Assembly (NCBI RefSeq): GCF_030272615.1
Contig: NC_081413.1
Span: 557,279,136 to 557,343,135, forward strand
Direction: 5' to 3'
Length of the DNA: 64,000 nucleotides
Origin: Cryptomeria japonica
Taxonomy: Eukaryota > Streptophyta > Pinopsida > Cupressales > Cupressaceae
Part shown: positions 43,162-55,245 of the stretch, in pieces
How positions within the stretch are numbered: position 1 is the first letter of the stretch
Layout: each line of letters begins with the position of its first letter
Program-made: the position numbers and the translations under genes
The notes under the pieces: model-generated
Database searches by the model: none
What the model was told of the DNA's origin: nothing
The model's input: only the letters and a program-made list of their open reading frames with translations

Positions 43162-45510
43162 TGTTGGCATTGTGTTGTCATTGATGTCAACCGGTATAGC
43201 AGATTACCAATATAGCTATCATCAGTATTGCATGGTATCGATAGAATAGGATAACCGGTATGAGAGAATAGTTAACAAGTTGTCTTTGATGTCAACCAGC
43301 CTTGTGATGTCATTGATGATCACCGATACACAAGTCAGTGTGGGCTTGTGTTAAAGACAAGTATTGGAGATCAGCTTGGTATGATGTCTTCTGCAAGAAT
43401 GCAAGGTTGTTGGTTGTTGATTGTGATGAAGAGGGGAATGTCACTAAGGATCATATAAACACCAGAGGTGAAGTATGTGCAGGCCACGGGTATGTTGTTG
43501 AATGTGTGGATGTGAAATAACAGGACTCCCACCAGATAAAGATGTAGTCACTGAATGAAGAAGATATCACAGAAAGAAGAGAATGCTGGCAGAGAGTGTG
43601 CTTAATAGGATTATATGTCGTTGTTTGAAGATATGCCTGCTCAAATAGGGAAGCCATATTGATGCACATGTCAGAAGCAGATGACAAGGATCCTCTCTCA
43701 CCGGTAAGTGGAGCTTATCTCCTATTATGCATGGGATGCATCATAGTTCTCCGAGATAGGACAAAAGAGTAGAAGGTAGGTGATTGAAGGCTCACATCGA
43801 TTTAACCAGTGAAACACTAAGTTGTCTTAGGTGCATGAGATCAGGGATGTGTACCAGATCTGCAGGGGCAGACATAATGAGTTGTTGATACATATATTGA
43901 AGGATATATTTGTCACCTTGACAAACCAATTGAGATGGTGTTCAGTGTGATGAAGAAGAAGGCAAGGTTGAGCAGTTGCAGATAGAGAGTGCAACCGGTA
44001 TATAGATGCCTCAGATGGAGACAATTGAAGATTGATGACATGGTGACATCAAGGTGGTTATCGGTAAGTATATTCATTTGTAAAGCTTACGAAGTGACAA
44101 GTGAAGAGCTCTTGTCCTGATGAAGATTGGCATGTCTGGTGATTGGTTAAGGTGTTCTACCAATAGAGCAGCAAAGTGCAAACTTGAAGGTTGATTGATT
44201 AGGGTATAACCGATAAGGTTTGTGAACTGGTAGATGAACACAATTATGGGGTTGGTCGGTGATCCTATCCAGACTGACACAAATGACCTAGTAAAGTTGG
44301 ATGCCGACAAAGATGCCACGTGGAGTTGAAGTGGAAAGTATGCATGCACAAGTCAGCATGGTGTGTCGGTGAAGTGTCTGTTAGCGAGGAAGATGATGGT
44401 AGGTTGACATTTATGTCGATTGTGTGATTCATGGGATGTGTAGCAAAGGTTTGCGGCTTGAGATCAAACAAACAATTGAGATCCAGGACAAACTGATTGA
44501 GCAATCGAAGGAGGTGAAGGAAACCGCTAAACTATTCTTTGTGATAGACCAAGAGATCAACTGATAGATTAAATGCAAATTGCTAAATATAGAAGGTGTG
44601 TTCTAGAAGGCACGACAATTGAGGTGTTGATTGATGAGTTGCATTTCATCAATCAAGGAGATCATATCTAATGAGATTTGATTGGATTTGGTTTGCCTTG
44701 AGGATGATGAAGAAACTCTAGTAAGCCAGAAGTTTGAATGTCGTTTTGGCGGGAAGGTATAGATAAACATGCAGATCGAAGACCACATTTGGGTTGCTTC
44801 TCCATGAGAGAGTGAAGTGGTGAAGAGTGAGTGTTTGAAGAGATCCAATAAGCAGGAAACAAAGCAGAGATAAATCGGTAAGTAGGGGAATAGATAGCAA
44901 GAGTTTGGTCTGACAGCGGATCCGAAAAGCAGAGTTAGTACCAGTGTGTAAGCAGGAGTAGGTGAAGGAAAAAAGAGAGAGAGAAAGTGAGAAGAAGAGA
45001 GGAGAGGACTGAAAAACCAGCTGAAAGTAGAATAGAGGGTAACCGGTAGAGAAGAGTAAACCGGTAGAGAGATTATTTTCAGTGGTTGCAAGACTCACTT
45101 GTAACCAGATTACTACTATTGTATTTGATAATGTTTATTGTAGATCACTGAGTTGGTGCTTGGTGAAGGGGTTGGTTCTCTTTCGGTTGGTGCCCTAAAT
45201 CGGGGGTTGGTGCTCCTTGGGTTGGTGCCCTAAACATTGTAATTAGATTTTCATTGTGAGGTTGGATTGGACCAGTAGACTCCAACAACATTTCTCATCG
45301 AGGTTTTTCCCATCTTGGGTTTTCCTTGTATAACCAGTGTTATGTGATGTGCCCCTTTTGTGTGGTTGCATTGTGTAATCTCTATTTATCCTACCGACAG
45401 GTTAACTTAGCTTTAGATTGTTAACCGATAATCATTCTTAGTGTTAAAAGGGTAGAAAGTGGAAACCACTTATTCACCCCCCCCCTCTCAGTGGCATCTT
45501 GTGTCCAACA
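43162..45510 (+). repeat. 5' LTR, 2349 bp
   Basis: It starts TGTTGGCATTGTG and ends ...TGTGTCCAACA before the primer site. It contains a run of nine C (45477-45485) about 25 bases before its end, and CCGGTA at 43191, 43255, 43701, 43995, 45043 and 45061. The reading frames inside (for example 44603-45098 on minus) are low-complexity Ser/Leu/Phe-rich shadows. Confidence 0.85.
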
Positions 45511-45555
45511 ATTGGTATCAAATCCTAGGTTCCTGGTTGACAAGCTTTCTCCAAC

Positions 45556-46845
45556 TTGGGTAGATTCTGGATTAAGCAGACAACAGTCTGTTTAGTGTCA
45601 ATCCTAGCTCCGGTATTTGATGGTTCAAAGTATTCCATTTTGAGTTGTAGAATGGAAGTCTACTCATCTTCTCTAGGGTATGATGTTTGGATGTCAGTTG
45701 TTAATGGTCTCCCCAATCATGTTAGTCTTCCCATCGGTCTTGAAGCAGAAAGAAGATCTAGGTACAATGAAGAAGCCAAGAAGGCTATATTCAGTGGACT
45801 GTCCGGTGATGTTTCTTCAAAGGTGGATAAGTGCATGTCTGCTAAGAGCTTGTGGGATAGCTTGAAGAAGCTCTATGGTAATGAGCCTACCACTGCTGGA
45901 TCAGACTATGAAAGCAAGAAGAACAGTGCAACAGATACATGTGTAGGTGTAGAAAGTGGATATGTCAGTAGTTGCAGTAATGATGAAGAAGAAACTCATC
46001 TCTTCATGGCCCGATAGACAGAAAGTGAGAAGCACACATCTGAAAGTGATAAGACAAATAGACCCCACTGGCAAGATGTATTTGGCAGTGATAGTGAAGG
46101 TAAAGAAGAAGAAGAAGAAGCAGAAGTTGATCTTGAAGGAGAACTTGTAAGTACATTCAAAGAACTTAGTAGAGTGAGGAATGAGTACAAGTTATTCAAG
46201 AATGCTGCAATTGTGGAGCAGAACCGGTTGATCAGATGCCTTGAAGAATCTAAGAAATGTGTCTCTAAATTAAAAACTCAACAAGAAGACACCAAGGTGT
46301 GTTGGTATAATGATCTAGCATCTGAGCTAGAAGTCAAGGATAAAGAATATCAGCAATTGATAGGAGAAATGGAGATTCTCTGAAATGACCTTGAGAAATG
46401 TCAGAATATCTAGTTTGATGGTAATAGTGATGCCTTGGATAATATGTTGAAAAAGAAAAAGCATACCAAGGATACTAGTGGATTAGAAAGTGGTGTCGGT
46501 AAATGCTCCACCAACAAGAATGTCCCCCACAATGACATTTTGTTTGTCTCCTAAAATGGAGATAGCATGGATCAGACCTTCATAGTTCAAGATGCTCCCC
46601 GGAAGAAGGTTGATCTAACCACAACTAGTGAAGACTTGTAGACAAGGATGAAGACCGGTGCTGCAAGAAGGAGAAACAATTCAGATCCTAAAGGAAAAGG
46701 GAATATGGGAAAAGGCAGCTTCATCGGAAGCAGGAACATGAGAAGACATCAAAGAAGAACTCCTACTAGAAAAGACAAGGAAATGCTATTGCCCATAAGA
46801 CAAAGAAAGTGTGGGAAAAGAAGAGATCAGATGGAAGAGTTGTAG
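45556..46845 (+). pseudogene. gag: copia gag, N-terminal and middle part
   Basis: One frame with several stops. It starts with a decayed F-D-G-S-K-Y motif, then M-E-V-Y-S-S-S-L-G-Y-D-V-W, the usual SIRE-type gag opening. A-K-S-L-W-D-S-L-K-K-L-Y-G follows at about residue 96. After that the usual helix-rich part is shortened, and acidic sequence (46090-46140) and a coiled-coil segment (46174-46383, R-N-E-Y-K-L-F-K and L-E-E-S-K-K) follow. Stops are at 46015 (TAG), 46381 (TGA), 46411 (TAG) and later. The frame reaches a basic region ending at 46845. Confidence 0.8.
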
Positions 46846-47513
46846 AGCATGGAAAATCAAGGATCCATTCTCGAAGAAGCAAAAATGGAGATGCCAAACC
46901 GATAAGATCTCCTCCTGCATGGCAGAACAAATTTGTATGTTATGTGCTCCCTTTCTTTGGTTACTATTTTGAATGTAAAGAATATGACCATAAGGAAGAT
47001 GAATGCAGAATGAAGTCTAGGAATAGACAATATGTTCTTCCTAGAAACAATAATGTCATCTGTTGGAGGTGCAATGGCTTTGGCCATAAAAGTCATAACT
47101 GCAGAAGGTTGACCATGCAGTCACATGACAACCGGTGTAGCAACTATGCTCAACATGGAAATGGTTATAGAGCATATGAGAGACAAAATGTTGCATGAAA
47201 CAAAAGAAGAAGAGGTTTTGTTCCTACAAGATCAAGTGGTCCACTGGTTCCGGTAGCGGGTTACAATGAAATGACCTGAAGAAGATGGTCTAACTGGTTT
47301 GACAGAAGGTCCCCCAATCATGTGTTTGGTGTGAACTTTGCTTTCTTCTACAACAAAGTCTTCGATCATGTGGCAAAATCTGAAAGAGAAAGTACCCATC
47401 AGACACTTACTCCTAAGACTAAAATTAGGAAGAAGAACAAGACCACACAGGTACGGATGAAGAAGCAAAAAGATGCAACCATGGACCGACACTATGCATT
47501 CAATACATAGGTG
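46809..47513 (+). pseudogene. gag: copia gag zinc-knuckle part
   Basis: This is a different frame from the preceding piece. It carries a damaged knuckle (F-E-C-K-E-Y-D-H-K-E-D-E-C, about 46970-47010) and an intact CCHC knuckle CWRCNGFGHKSHNC at about 47061-47102. An R/N-rich segment follows, with stops at 47196 and 47278. After 47513 no protease motif follows. Confidence 0.8.
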
Positions 47514-48659
47514 ATATATCTTAAGGCTTAAAGGAGATATAGGACCTTAGGGGGAGTACTACACTACCCTTATCACTCACCCCTCAGTGGAAGAGAGCAC
47601 ATCGAAGAACATGGTGCTGCTGGTAAGAAAGAAGAAAATGGGATGGCAAGTGTGTGTAGTGGCTGCCTTGGCTACACACCTACAGATGAAACATGGATCA
47701 CTACTGCTTATGTCAATGGTTGGAAAATTTGCAATTGGGATCAGATGCAAATTGACACAAGAAGACATGATTTACAAGAAGGTGCTCTGGTAGTGATGAT
47801 GGACCGGTACAAGAAACCGGTATATGCAGGATGTTACCGGTATGAATGCTAATAGGTACTTACAGATTATGTAAGACAATGAGGTTCGAGATCATTGCAT
47901 TAGCCCTGATAGCATGGAATGAGGAGTTTATGTCTCAGGTGGTATTGGAGATGACTTGAATGACATATGTTGGCTCGGTTGTTGATTATATATGCATGCA
48001 TCCTTTGTGGGCTAACCGGTTTGATTTATGGCATGATGATGATATTGTATGACATTGTGTACATCCAGGATCATGTCATAGGTTGTGGTAGATATAATGG
48101 AGTTGATAGATCATTATATTTATCACATATGCACAACTCAACTAGTATATGGTGAAGATTGGAGCTCTGGTTTTAGACCTAACCGACAATGTGGACCTGG
48201 GATGCATGACTCAGGGGGAGTTGACAACCATGTTTTCTTATTTGTATCAAACTTGCTGGACACAGAGGATATGCAAGTGTCTATGGCTGTATCGATATGC
48301 TTGTGTTTTTGGAAGTGTCTGGGGTTGTGAGATATTTTAATGTATCAAATTGAAATCACAACTAGACCTCTGAGAGTGTTACCTTTAAAGAAGAAGAGTT
48401 ACCTGCACAAGAGAACATACAATTGGTATCAGAGAAGATACAATTGGTATTAGTGTCAGCTTCAACACTCGATATCAAATTTTTCGGGGTCAAAATGGCT
48501 TCTGCATATCAAGGGGAGATGATGCAATTTGACTGGCGGGTATGTTGTAATCATTGACACGTGGGCCTTCAATTGGTTTTAGACTTGCATATGCATTAGG
48601 GTTTCGGTTTACATATACACTTGGTTGCTTAGAAATTGGTGTCAGTTGATGGTTGAGCC
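47514..48659. other. 3' non-coding remnant and second primer-site-like sequence
   Basis: There is no domain. AGGGGGAGT occurs at 47550 and 48213. At 48416-48455 the phrase ATACAATTGGTAT(C/T)AG is tandemly repeated; the first copy (TGGTATCAGAG, 48424-48434) is preceded by CA, as at an LTR end, and an ATG with a short frame follows at 48495. This may be the start of another truncated copia element, but no matching LTR start is visible. Confidence 0.4.
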
Positions 48660-49828
48660 TGTAATACCCTAAAAATGGTCATTTAAACCATGAGCCCCTA
48701 ATCTCGACAACATCACCAAGGTCCTAACCAAAGGCAATTAAAAAAATCTTGAGCACACAATTAATTCTTTAATCATCAATGTCACATGGCAAATTAATCA
48801 CTCAATATTAATTAAATATTTATTTAATTAATTAATCATTCCAAGTAAATCATTTTAAACAATTATCTTATTTATTTTATTAAATATCCTAGCCTATTTA
48901 ATTAAATAAATCAATTTGCCATTAAATCATCAAAAAGAGGAATTAATTTAATTAAATAAATCAATTTGCCACAAATATTCAAAAAAGGAAACAAATCAAG
49001 AAAGAGGAAGTGGAAATTATGAGCACAAATCTTCAAAAAATGAAATAAATCAAAAAAAGGAATTAATTGATAAAAAAAGAATTAAAATTTGAGAAAAGAA
49101 ATCAATTGGAGATAATCTTGAAAAAAACAAATTAAAAATTGATACATAGTCTCAAAGAAAGCAATTAAAATAATTAAATATTAAATTTGAATGAAAGAGA
49201 GAACAAATCAGTTTTTCTTGATTTTATTCTGATTTTATCTTAATTTTAGTTCAATTTCCTTTAAAAACTAAAAAAAACATCCAATCACATCAATTCACTT
49301 GGATTGTGCTTCCTCTTGGAAAATCTTGACCTCTTGACCGCTCATCATCATTTGATCTCAATCGTTGGTTTCTTTCTGAATTTTCTATAAATTCAGGCTC
49401 TCATCTCTCATTCAAAAATCCTGCAGAATATATTGTTATTATGTTGTTTTTGCTCTAGGTTCATCAAGAATTTGCATTGATATATTTCATATTAGTTACT
49501 TCATATTGCCTAAATGATTTAGTTTAAATATTCATATATTGTTTAAATCATGTTAGATTAATCTTGCATATCTAGCTTAAATCTTGCATCCATTTAGCTT
49601 ATATTCATGCTCATATAGATTTAAAAATCCTTCGTTTAGGTGTTGTCTAGTCACTGGATAGCTTAGCAATCTAAGAGCAATCTAAACTCGCATCTACTAG
49701 AAGGTAATGGGTCGCTTTGTAATGGTTTATTATTCATTGATTATTGATTTACTAACCATGCATCTAATGACTTAAATGAAGTGTCGTGTATTCCAAATAT
49801 AGATACAGGTCCACTTTTCACACACACA
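48660..49828 (+). repeat. 5' LTR of the outer Tat-like element
   Basis: It starts TGTAATACCC and ends ...CACACACACA directly before TTTTTGGCGCCC. It is 1169 bp and AT-rich with many TTAATTAAAT phrases. No second copy is in the window. Confidence 0.8.
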
Positions 49829-49832
49829 TTTT

Positions 49833-49850
49833 TGGCGCCCACTGTGGGGC
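49833..49850 (+). promoter_or_regulatory. Primer binding site
   Basis: TGGCGCCCACTGTGGGGC is the form common in Tat/Athila-type gypsy elements. Confidence 0.85.
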
Positions 49851-49959
49851 TCGAACCCACGACTACAATATTTCTAATGTTTCTTGAACTAATTTAATGT
49901 TTGGTTTTTATAACTAATAAACATGTGTTAAATTTGCAAATAAAAATATTTCTTTTTGC

Positions 49960-50290
49960 TTGTTCTTCTGTGACAATAAAAAATGGTTTCGATTTGGAAG
50001 GCATAACGTTTTATTGAACCGTTGGATCTCAACCAATTTTTGATACTTTTTTTAAAACAAATTTTTCTACAAGTTCACCGAAGGGATTTTCCTAAAGATT
50101 TTGGCTTTGAAAGTTATGATTGACAGAGTGCATGACTGTCATTTTAGTTATTCTTCTATAACAGTAAAAAATGGTCTCGATTCGAAGGGAATAACTTTCT
50201 TTTTAACCGTTGGATATAAACAAAATTTTAATAAGTTTTGTAAAACCAAGTTTTCCACATTTTCACCGAAGCGATTTTTTAAATTATTTC
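49960..50290 (+). repeat. Leader tandem repeat, period about 188 bp
   Basis: AAAAAATGGT(C/T)TCGATT(C/T)G..., ACCGTTGGAT and TTCACCGAAG phrases repeat with a spacing near 188 (49979 and 50167). A third copy begins beyond the nested element (AAAAAATGG near 62055). The nested element therefore landed in this array. Confidence 0.75.
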
Positions 50291-51061
50291 TGTAGACACC
50301 TAAATTTGTCATGTCTTTATTTATTTAATTATTTTATCCTAATTCTTCTATTAATTAAATAAATCCTTATTTATTTAATTAATTCATTTATCCTCTTCTA
50401 GCCTTATTTCTCATTTAAATAAATACCTTTATTTATTTAAATTATCCTTTTTCTAAATTAAATAAATATCTTATTTATTTAATTGATCCCACTTCTTCTA
50501 TTAATTAAATAAATCTTTATTTATTTAATGAATTTATTAACCTTTTCTACCTATGACACATGTCATTCATCTCTTAATTCCTACACTGCCTACCCTCTCA
50601 TTATTTTCTTATTTTCTCTACCTACCCTCTAATCATAGCCGACCTCTTTTACACATCTCAATCTTATCCCTTCATTTCTTATAGTATCTTCTATATACGG
50701 AGATGCTTCCTTCATTATCAACCCTAATCAATCTATGCACCCTAACTCAATTGCGCACTCGACTACACTACGCCTTTTATATGCGATCCCACTTGCAACC
50801 ACATTTATGTTCTTTGTTGAGCTCTTGTGCACATAAAATCTGAGAGCAAATATATCAAGCAAGATCAATGGAGATAGGAAGAATGGAGATTCAAACCCTA
50901 TTGGACATGTGATGGTATAATCTTTGTGATTTCATTTGATTTGCATTGTCTTAGGTAATCTTCATATGTTATGGTGGATCTTTGTTGTTGTTAGGCTAGG
51001 GTTTTGTGGTTGAATTCATTATAGCCTTTCAATATTGTTGTTTCCATTTTCACCATAAAAA
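50291..51061 (+). repeat. 5' LTR of the nested element
   Basis: It starts TGTAGACACCT and ends ...CACCATAAAAA, 771 bp. The TATA position reads TATATACGG (50692-50700), while the 3' LTR has TATATAAGG. Early part is an array of TTATTTATTTAATT phrases. Confidence 0.93.
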
Positions 51062-51064
51062 TTT

Positions 51065-51081
51065 TGGCATGCCCCGTGGGA
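51065..51081 (+). promoter_or_regulatory. Primer binding site
   Basis: TGGCATGCCCCGTGGGA lies four bases after the LTR. It is a variant of the site at 49833. Confidence 0.75.
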
Positions 51082-51199
51082 CATGGATTTTTGTTAGATC
51101 TATGTTTTTTGTAGGTTTTTCTAACCCTATATTGTTGTTTTGTAAAACAATTTGGAGAATAACCTTGTGCAGCTCGGGTTTTTGACACAAAATCAAGAT

Positions 51200-52130
51200 C
51201 TTGGAGAGATTTGATCTGATCTCACAAACAGCTAAGAATTTTTGCACCAAATTTTGTTTGCAGGTTGAGGACAGTATTAACAACTCTCAATCCAAAATTC
51301 AGAATTTTTGGAGCACATTTGCATTTTCCATGATTTTTTTATGATTTTTCATAAAAAATTAATTTTGAGAGCAAATTAGCAAATTTTTTAGATTTTCTTA
51401 TATTTTTGAAAATATCTTTGATTTATATACATGATTTATTGTTTGTGATTTTAATTTTGATGCAAAATATTTCCCTAAAAATCGGATCTTAAAAAATTAG
51501 GGTTTTTCCTTATTTTGATCAGATCTCACAAACGGCTTCAAATTTTGGCATAAAATTGTTTTTGCAAGTCAGGAAAATTATAAGAGGTGTTCAATAAAAA
51601 TTTCAAATTTTTTGGATCAAGGTTTCATTTTATATGATTTTTTAATGATTTTTCATAAAAAATTAATTCGAAGAGAAAATTAGCGAATTTTTTGGATTTT
51701 CTTACATTTTTGGAAATCTCTCAAAATTATACATAGGATCTATTCTTTGTGATTTTAAATTTGATGCAAAATCATTCCTCAAAAATTGGATCTTTGAAAA
51801 TTAGGGTTTTGCATTATTTTACTCATATCTCACAAACTGCTTGGATTTGTTGTAGAAATTTTTTTTATGCAGGTTGGGAAGACCATCAGGACTCTCTAGT
51901 AAAAATTTCAGATTTTTTAGATCGATTTTGCATTTTATAAGAATTTTTTATGATTTTTCATAAAAAAATTAATTTTTGGAGCAATTTAGCAAATTTTTTG
52001 GGTTTTCTTACATTTCTGGAAATCTCTTGAAATGTTACAGGTGGTCTTTTTTTATAATGAATCATATATTTGAATTGGTCAACAAAACACATTGTTGAAG
52101 GCCCCTATTTCACAAAGTCTTTTGGATCTA
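51200..52130 (+). repeat. 304-bp tandem repeat in the leader
   Basis: The phrase CTCACAAAC falls at 51221, 51525 and 51829, a spacing of exactly 304 each time. The surrounding 300 bases align throughout (GCATTTT..ATGATTTTT..ATGATTTTTCATAAAAAATTAATT). A fourth, poorer copy starts near 52108 (TTTCACAAAG). There is no coding sequence. Confidence 0.88.
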
Positions 52131-53604
52131 AAATTTACCTAACTTGTGTGCTTGCAGGAAGGGTTGATCATTTGAAACAATCCAAACTACTAACAAATCT
52201 TTGTTGCAGGACCTTGACAATGATTTTATTTTGATCTTTATTATGTGTCTTGTTTTCATAGATTATCAAACACTTCAATTGGTGCACTAAAATTGAACCA
52301 TTGTCTTTTGTGTCTTGAGCAATAGGCTCTTTTTGTTTAATCTCTAGAGGGTCTGTCTCCTCGTGTGGTCATTAGGACTACTAGTGAGGAGAGAAGGACC
52401 CAAGTGGTAGCAAAAGAAAAACCATCTTCTTCCAAACCACTATAAATAACTGTATCCATGGTGAAAACTATGGATAACGTGTGTTGATTAGTTCATACCG
52501 ACACTGTCTCCCCATAAACCCATTTGATCAAATTTATTTGATCATTTGTAGGGCGTAACCCCTACCGGTTGGGAGCCTTCTATATTTACAGAGCTAAAAG
52601 TGTTGCATGTATGGCCACATGAGCGGATGCCCTTACTAGCACCTTTTTGTTTAGAAGCCAAAATCCTTCTAGTTGTTGGGGCAGGAGGTCGGACCTCTGG
52701 TAGCGGCCCACACACATATGGTTCTTAGTAGAGATACAAAGTTCACCACAAGGAGTTTTCGTGGGGACTAATGCTTGGCTGCCCTGAGAAGTGAGTGCCG
52801 AGGGTGGAGCTAGTGGGGTCAAGCATCTAAGTATCCGCTCTGAATAGCGTAGCCTTAGGGGAAACTCCATGTGGGATCAACAACTATTGTCTTGGCCAGC
52901 CATAAGAATTGTGCTTGACTTATTTTAAACAATCAAACATTAAAACATTGTGCCTTTTGTGTCTTCAAGTGTATGCAAAACAATTTTACATCAAACAACA
53001 CACTTGTCTTTGAGTCATTTTGGAGTCTAAACACTTGCAAACATTGAGTTCTCATCAACATTGTGTGCTCTTGTCACGAAAATAGTCAAACATTCAGATT
53101 TGATCACAACAACTTCACAAATTCAAAAAATTTACAGTCCAGCAAACAAGAGAAGTCAGTTTCAGACTTATTAAGCTTCCTAGGTATCTCCCTGGGTTTT
53201 CATCTAGCATTCAACCTGTCTTTGGGTCTCACAAAGTCCATCATTGATTTACACCTTACATTACATTCACATTTATCTAAACTTGAGTCAAAAGGTCACT
53301 TGCTTGTCCTCATCATACTTTGTCCACACATTACATACAACAACATTTTGCTAAGTGGTCCCTCATCAAGGTCTATCACCTTTGGGTCTCATTTGGTCTT
53401 ACTTAGAGTCAAGGTCAACTTACCTCATCAAGAGAAACTATCATCTCTTTGGAAGCCACACCTACTCTACTACATACATACTTGGTCTTACACTTTGGAC
53501 ATTGCAAGTACACTTCAGATTCATTTACATTCCATCCAACTCTTGGTCTTCCATACTCTTTCCATTTTCATCTAGTCTCAAACATCTCGATCAATACCTA
53601 GTTC
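52131..53604 (+). other. Leader of the nested element
   Basis: A GC-richer, more conserved-looking block lies at 52360-52900. It includes GGACCTCTGGTAGCGGCC at about 52692-52709, and a related style of sequence is seen at 62490-62990 in the outer element. The frame 53063-53575 has no domain and runs to just before gag; I do not call it a gene. Confidence 0.5.
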
Positions 53605-55245
53605 ATGGTTGAAACCCGTTTACAAAAATCTAGGAGAGAAGCTAAAGAGGCTCAAGAATCTACAAACATGAGTTCTTATGAATATGACAATGATATCTTT
53701 TTCAATTCTGATCATACTACATTACATGACATGGATACCTATAGAAACATTCCAAATGTTGAGAACATGGACACTACAAACAACAATGATACACATAATG
53801 ACAATATGGACAACTTTTCCGTACATTCAGCAGAAGTGGAAGACACCATTATGAATCCTCATTTCAATCGATTGGTTGAGGAAATAATGAGGAGAGATAG
53901 ACAATACTTTCTACAAGTGATGGCACAAAGTGGAGCCAAGATCCCTCATGATTTTGACATGTCTCAAATAATGGAAAATCGACCTTTGCAACAACCTCAC
54001 CTCAACATGGATCAAAGGAGGCCTAATAGTGGAGGCAAGAGAGGACCACATCTTGTTCCTGAATCACCATCATCTTTGTTTCAAAAACTAGAGGTCCCAT
54101 ACACACATGGTCAAGCATATGATACTCACCTTCACAGACCATTATGGAAGTCTTATGCAGAAAAATATGCTCAATCACATACCAATGCTAAGGATCAACC
54201 ACCAAAGCAATTGGATATTCAAAGGCATGCTCAAAATTTGGACACAAGGAAACCCCATGTCAAATTTGGGGGCAACACATTAGAACAAACTCATGACGTG
54301 CCTGTAGAGTATGGTATACATGGACAAAGCAGATATTCCATTCCTCATCATGACTCTATACCAAGTGGTACATATATGAAACATCACTATAGACCTCCTC
54401 CATATGAACATGTGTATGATCAATATCATCCATATATGCAACATGCTCCTCCACACAGTGGCTCGTGCATGGGGTATGGTCTAAGAAGTCGATCTCCAAC
54501 TAAGAACAATTTGGAACAAAAAATTAAGGACTTACAAAAGAAAATGGAGGACATAAATACACCAAAGGCAGCTTACACAATGAGGGACATATGTCCCTAT
54601 CCATTTGACAAAAGCATTCTAATGCCTCAATTTCCTACACACTTTGTGACACCTAAGTTTGATAAGTATAGAGGAAAAGGGGATCCTAAGGCACATATAA
54701 GACAGTTTTTCACAGCTTGCATTGAGGTAGTAGTAGAAGAGACATATTTGATGAGATTATTCCCACAAAGCTTAGGTGATCAAGCTATGGAATGGTTCTC
54801 TCAACTCCCACCTGGAATTAAGTCATGGGGTGACTTAGCAGAGGCATTTATCCAACATTTCTCATACAACATAGAGACAGACATATCGGTCACTACTCTG
54901 TGCAACACCAAACAAAAGGATGGAGAATCTTTTTCATCATTTTTACAAAGATGGAGAAATCTAGCCAGCAAATGCTCTTGTGAAATTCCACAAAAACAAA
55001 TGGTAGAGATGTTCACCCAAAATGTTAACAAGGACATTGGTTATGATCTAAGGAAAGCTTGTTTGTCCACCTTCAAGGACGTCATTGAAAAAGGCTTAGC
55101 AACAGAGAAGGTCCTAATTGAACAAGGAGTCATTAAGATATTAAAGGAAAACAAAGATGACTTTAAAGGAAAAGATAAGCCAAGATTTTGGAATAAAAAC
55201 AAGAACACAGTCAATGATGGTGTTGTTGATGCCAATACAGTGTGA
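53605..55245 (+). CDS. gag: gypsy gag (capsid part), open for 546 codons
   Basis: This is the structural protein of the nested element. The start M-V-E-T-R is a typical Tat gag opening. A long, His/Asn/Met-rich N-terminal region (residues 1-320) includes a coiled-coil segment near 302-316. The retrotransposon gag domain covers about residues 350-470 (F-D-K-Y-R-G-K-G-D-P, F-F-T-A-C, L-G-D-Q-A-M-E-W-F, F-S-S-F-L-Q-R-W). It ends at TGA 55243. The frame goes on in register after this stop into the zinc knuckle, so the TGA is probably a decayed CGA codon. The product as it stands would be a gag lacking nucleocapsid. Confidence 0.88.
   Translation: MVETRLQKSRREAKEAQESTNMSSYEYDNDIFFNSDHTTLHDMDTYRNIPNVENMDTTNNNDTHNDNMDNFSVHSAEVEDTIMNPHFNRLVEEIMRRDRQYFLQVMAQSGAKIPHDFDMSQIMENRPLQQPHLNMDQRRPNSGGKRGPHLVPESPSSLFQKLEVPYTHGQAYDTHLHRPLWKSYAEKYAQSHTNAKDQPPKQLDIQRHAQNLDTRKPHVKFGGNTLEQTHDVPVEYGIHGQSRYSIPHHDSIPSGTYMKHHYRPPPYEHVYDQYHPYMQHAPPHSGSCMGYGLRSRSPTKNNLEQKIKDLQKKMEDINTPKAAYTMRDICPYPFDKSILMPQFPTHFVTPKFDKYRGKGDPKAHIRQFFTACIEVVVEETYLMRLFPQSLGDQAMEWFSQLPPGIKSWGDLAEAFIQHFSYNIETDISVTTLCNTKQKDGESFSSFLQRWRNLASKCSCEIPQKQMVEMFTQNVNKDIGYDLRKACLSTFKDVIEKGLATEKVLIEQGVIKILKENKDDFKGKDKPRFWNKNKNTVNDGVVDANTV

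Larger units (their letters stand above)
43162..48419 (+). mobile_element. copia element with long LTR and gag but no pol
   Basis: A 2.35-kb LTR is followed by an initiator-methionine-tRNA-type site (TGGTATCAAATCC at 45513) and a broken gag with zinc knuckles. After gag I find no protease, integrase or RT. From about 47514 the sequence resembles 3' non-coding sequence (AGGGGGAGT phrases at 47550 and 48213). No second copy of the LTR is present, so the 3' end is missing or replaced. The end coordinate is approximate. Confidence 0.65.

Noticed and set aside
44603-45098. Two overlapping minus frames with hydrophobic stretches
   Set aside because: They lie inside a long LTR, overlap each other and have no motif; purine-rich plus sequence makes such frames by chance.
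53063-53575. A 170-codon plus frame ahead of gag
   Set aside because: No domain, compositional bias typical of leader, and the gag start at 53605 is clear.
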